14,951 nt of DNA from Thalassiosira profunda (lineage: Eukaryota > Bacillariophyta > Thalassiosirophyceae > Thalassiosirales > Thalassiosiraceae), in assembly GCA_036939355.1 (NCBI GenBank), contig JALLAP010000576.1:1-14951 (forward strand), given 5' to 3'. A program made the position numbers and the translations under genes. Below are positions 14,583 through 14,951 of this stretch, piece by piece; positions within the stretch are counted from its first letter, which is position 1, and the number at the start of each line of letters is the position of its first letter. The notes under the pieces were generated by a model. The model was not told the origin of the DNA, ran no database searches, and was given only the letters and a program-made list of their open reading frames with translations.

Positions 14583-14951
14583 CGAGCTAGTAAGCTTCCG
14601 CGAGTAGAAGGAGTATGAGTAGCTGTTACAAGAGATCAAACCTGGAGGCTGCGATTTTGACTCCTCCTACTCGCCATCAGATCCAAGTTGATTGTTGAAT
14701 GTCGACGGGCGCAAAGAAGATACAAGGAGCGCCGAGTACTTTGACCAAACGAAACGAGATCCCAACCGGCCCAACGCAATCAACGGAGAACGAACTCGAG
14801 TATCCAATTCAAAGCGCACTACAGTCTATTACTAGAGACATTCGTCTGACCCAATGGATTGGGCGTGTGTATAACAAGGTCAATTCTCAAGCCCCGAAGG
14901 GCGAGATGGATGATCGGCAGCACCGGTGAAGGGCTTAGGATATCGCGGACC
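14583..14951. other. Right flank, 3' region of the DNRLRE gene, no supported gene
   Basis: The first part should be the 3'-UTR of the DNRLRE gene and contains a 14-base inverted repeat (listed separately). A 76-codon open frame from ATG 14699 to 14929 is present, but its protein matches nothing I recognise and has no visible domain, so it is not called. The window ends before any further feature becomes clear. Confidence 0.5.
14600..14674 (+). repeat. Inverted repeat, 14-base stem with one mismatch, in the 3' flank
   Basis: GCGAGTAGAAGGAG at 14600-14613 pairs with CTCCTCCTACTCGC at 14661-14674 at 13 of 14 positions, enclosing 47 bases. It begins 18 bases after the TGA of the DNRLRE gene and could form a stable stem in the mRNA 3'-UTR, or be the ends of a tiny mobile element. 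Confidence 0.55.

Noticed and set aside
14699..14929. A 76-codon plus-strand open frame near the right edge
   Set aside because: Polar, featureless protein with no family resemblance and no splice or promoter support; could be chance.
1..14951. CRISPR arrays, operons or bacterial insertion sequences
   Set aside because: No regularly spaced repeats, no same-strand gene clusters and no ribosome binding sites; the nine introns show the DNA is eukaryotic.

Overview
This is eukaryotic nuclear DNA, most likely from a diatom, and a centric diatom such as a Thalassiosira relative would fit. Several things point that way. The genes are small and compact, with introns of 66 to 112 bases, mostly with GTGAG donors. 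Two proteins begin with secondary-plastid style presequences (an ASAF-type cleavage site in one, AAALAP in the other). There is a DDE endonuclease of the DGFG/KEEGD/QAYD type that I associate with diatom genomes, an ankyrin protein with diatom-style PLHxA repeats, and a membrane protein with a Pro/Thr-rich stalk and a DNRLRE (CBM96-like) domain. The species assignment is inference from family knowledge; no search was run.

Eight protein genes were found and they alternate strictly in strand. From left to right: (1) a transposase-derived DDE gene, minus, 3959 to 285, two introns and one frameshift; (2) a CCCH zinc-finger RGG protein resembling ZC3H3, plus, 4415-5806; (3) a CvfB/YitL-like S1 plus winged-helix protein, predicted plastid-targeted, minus, 6776 to 5934; (4) an ankyrin-repeat protein, plus, 6981-8315, three introns; (5) a TruA-type tRNA pseudouridine synthase, minus, 9592 to 8312, one intron; (6) a LipB octanoyltransferase, predicted plastid-targeted, plus, 9877-11074, one intron; (7) a magnesium-dependent phosphatase 1 (MDP-1) homologue, minus, 11742 to 11155; (8) a single-pass membrane protein with a DNRLRE domain, plus, 12287-14582, two introns and a 36-base microexon.

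The alternation produces four head-to-head promoter regions (455, 204, 284 and 544 bases) and three tail-to-tail junctions (127 bases, a 3-to-4-base overlap sharing one CTAG, and 80 bases). The truA/lipB divergent promoter carries two copies of the palindrome TCACGTGA, one fused to TGAGTCA. The genes do not form one pathway, although three of them (CvfB-like, TruA-like, LipB) are bacterial-type housekeeping functions expected in organelles. The ends of the window (1-284 and 14583-14951) hold no supported gene. No CRISPR array, rRNA or tRNA gene was recognised.

The most useful leads are the PCNA-box-like motif and intron-bearing structure of the DDE gene, the plastid-targeted shortened CvfB homologue, the G-quadruplex-prone stretch inside the RGG/CCCH gene, the E-box/bZIP divergent promoter, and the frame-neutral microexon in the stalk of the DNRLRE membrane protein.
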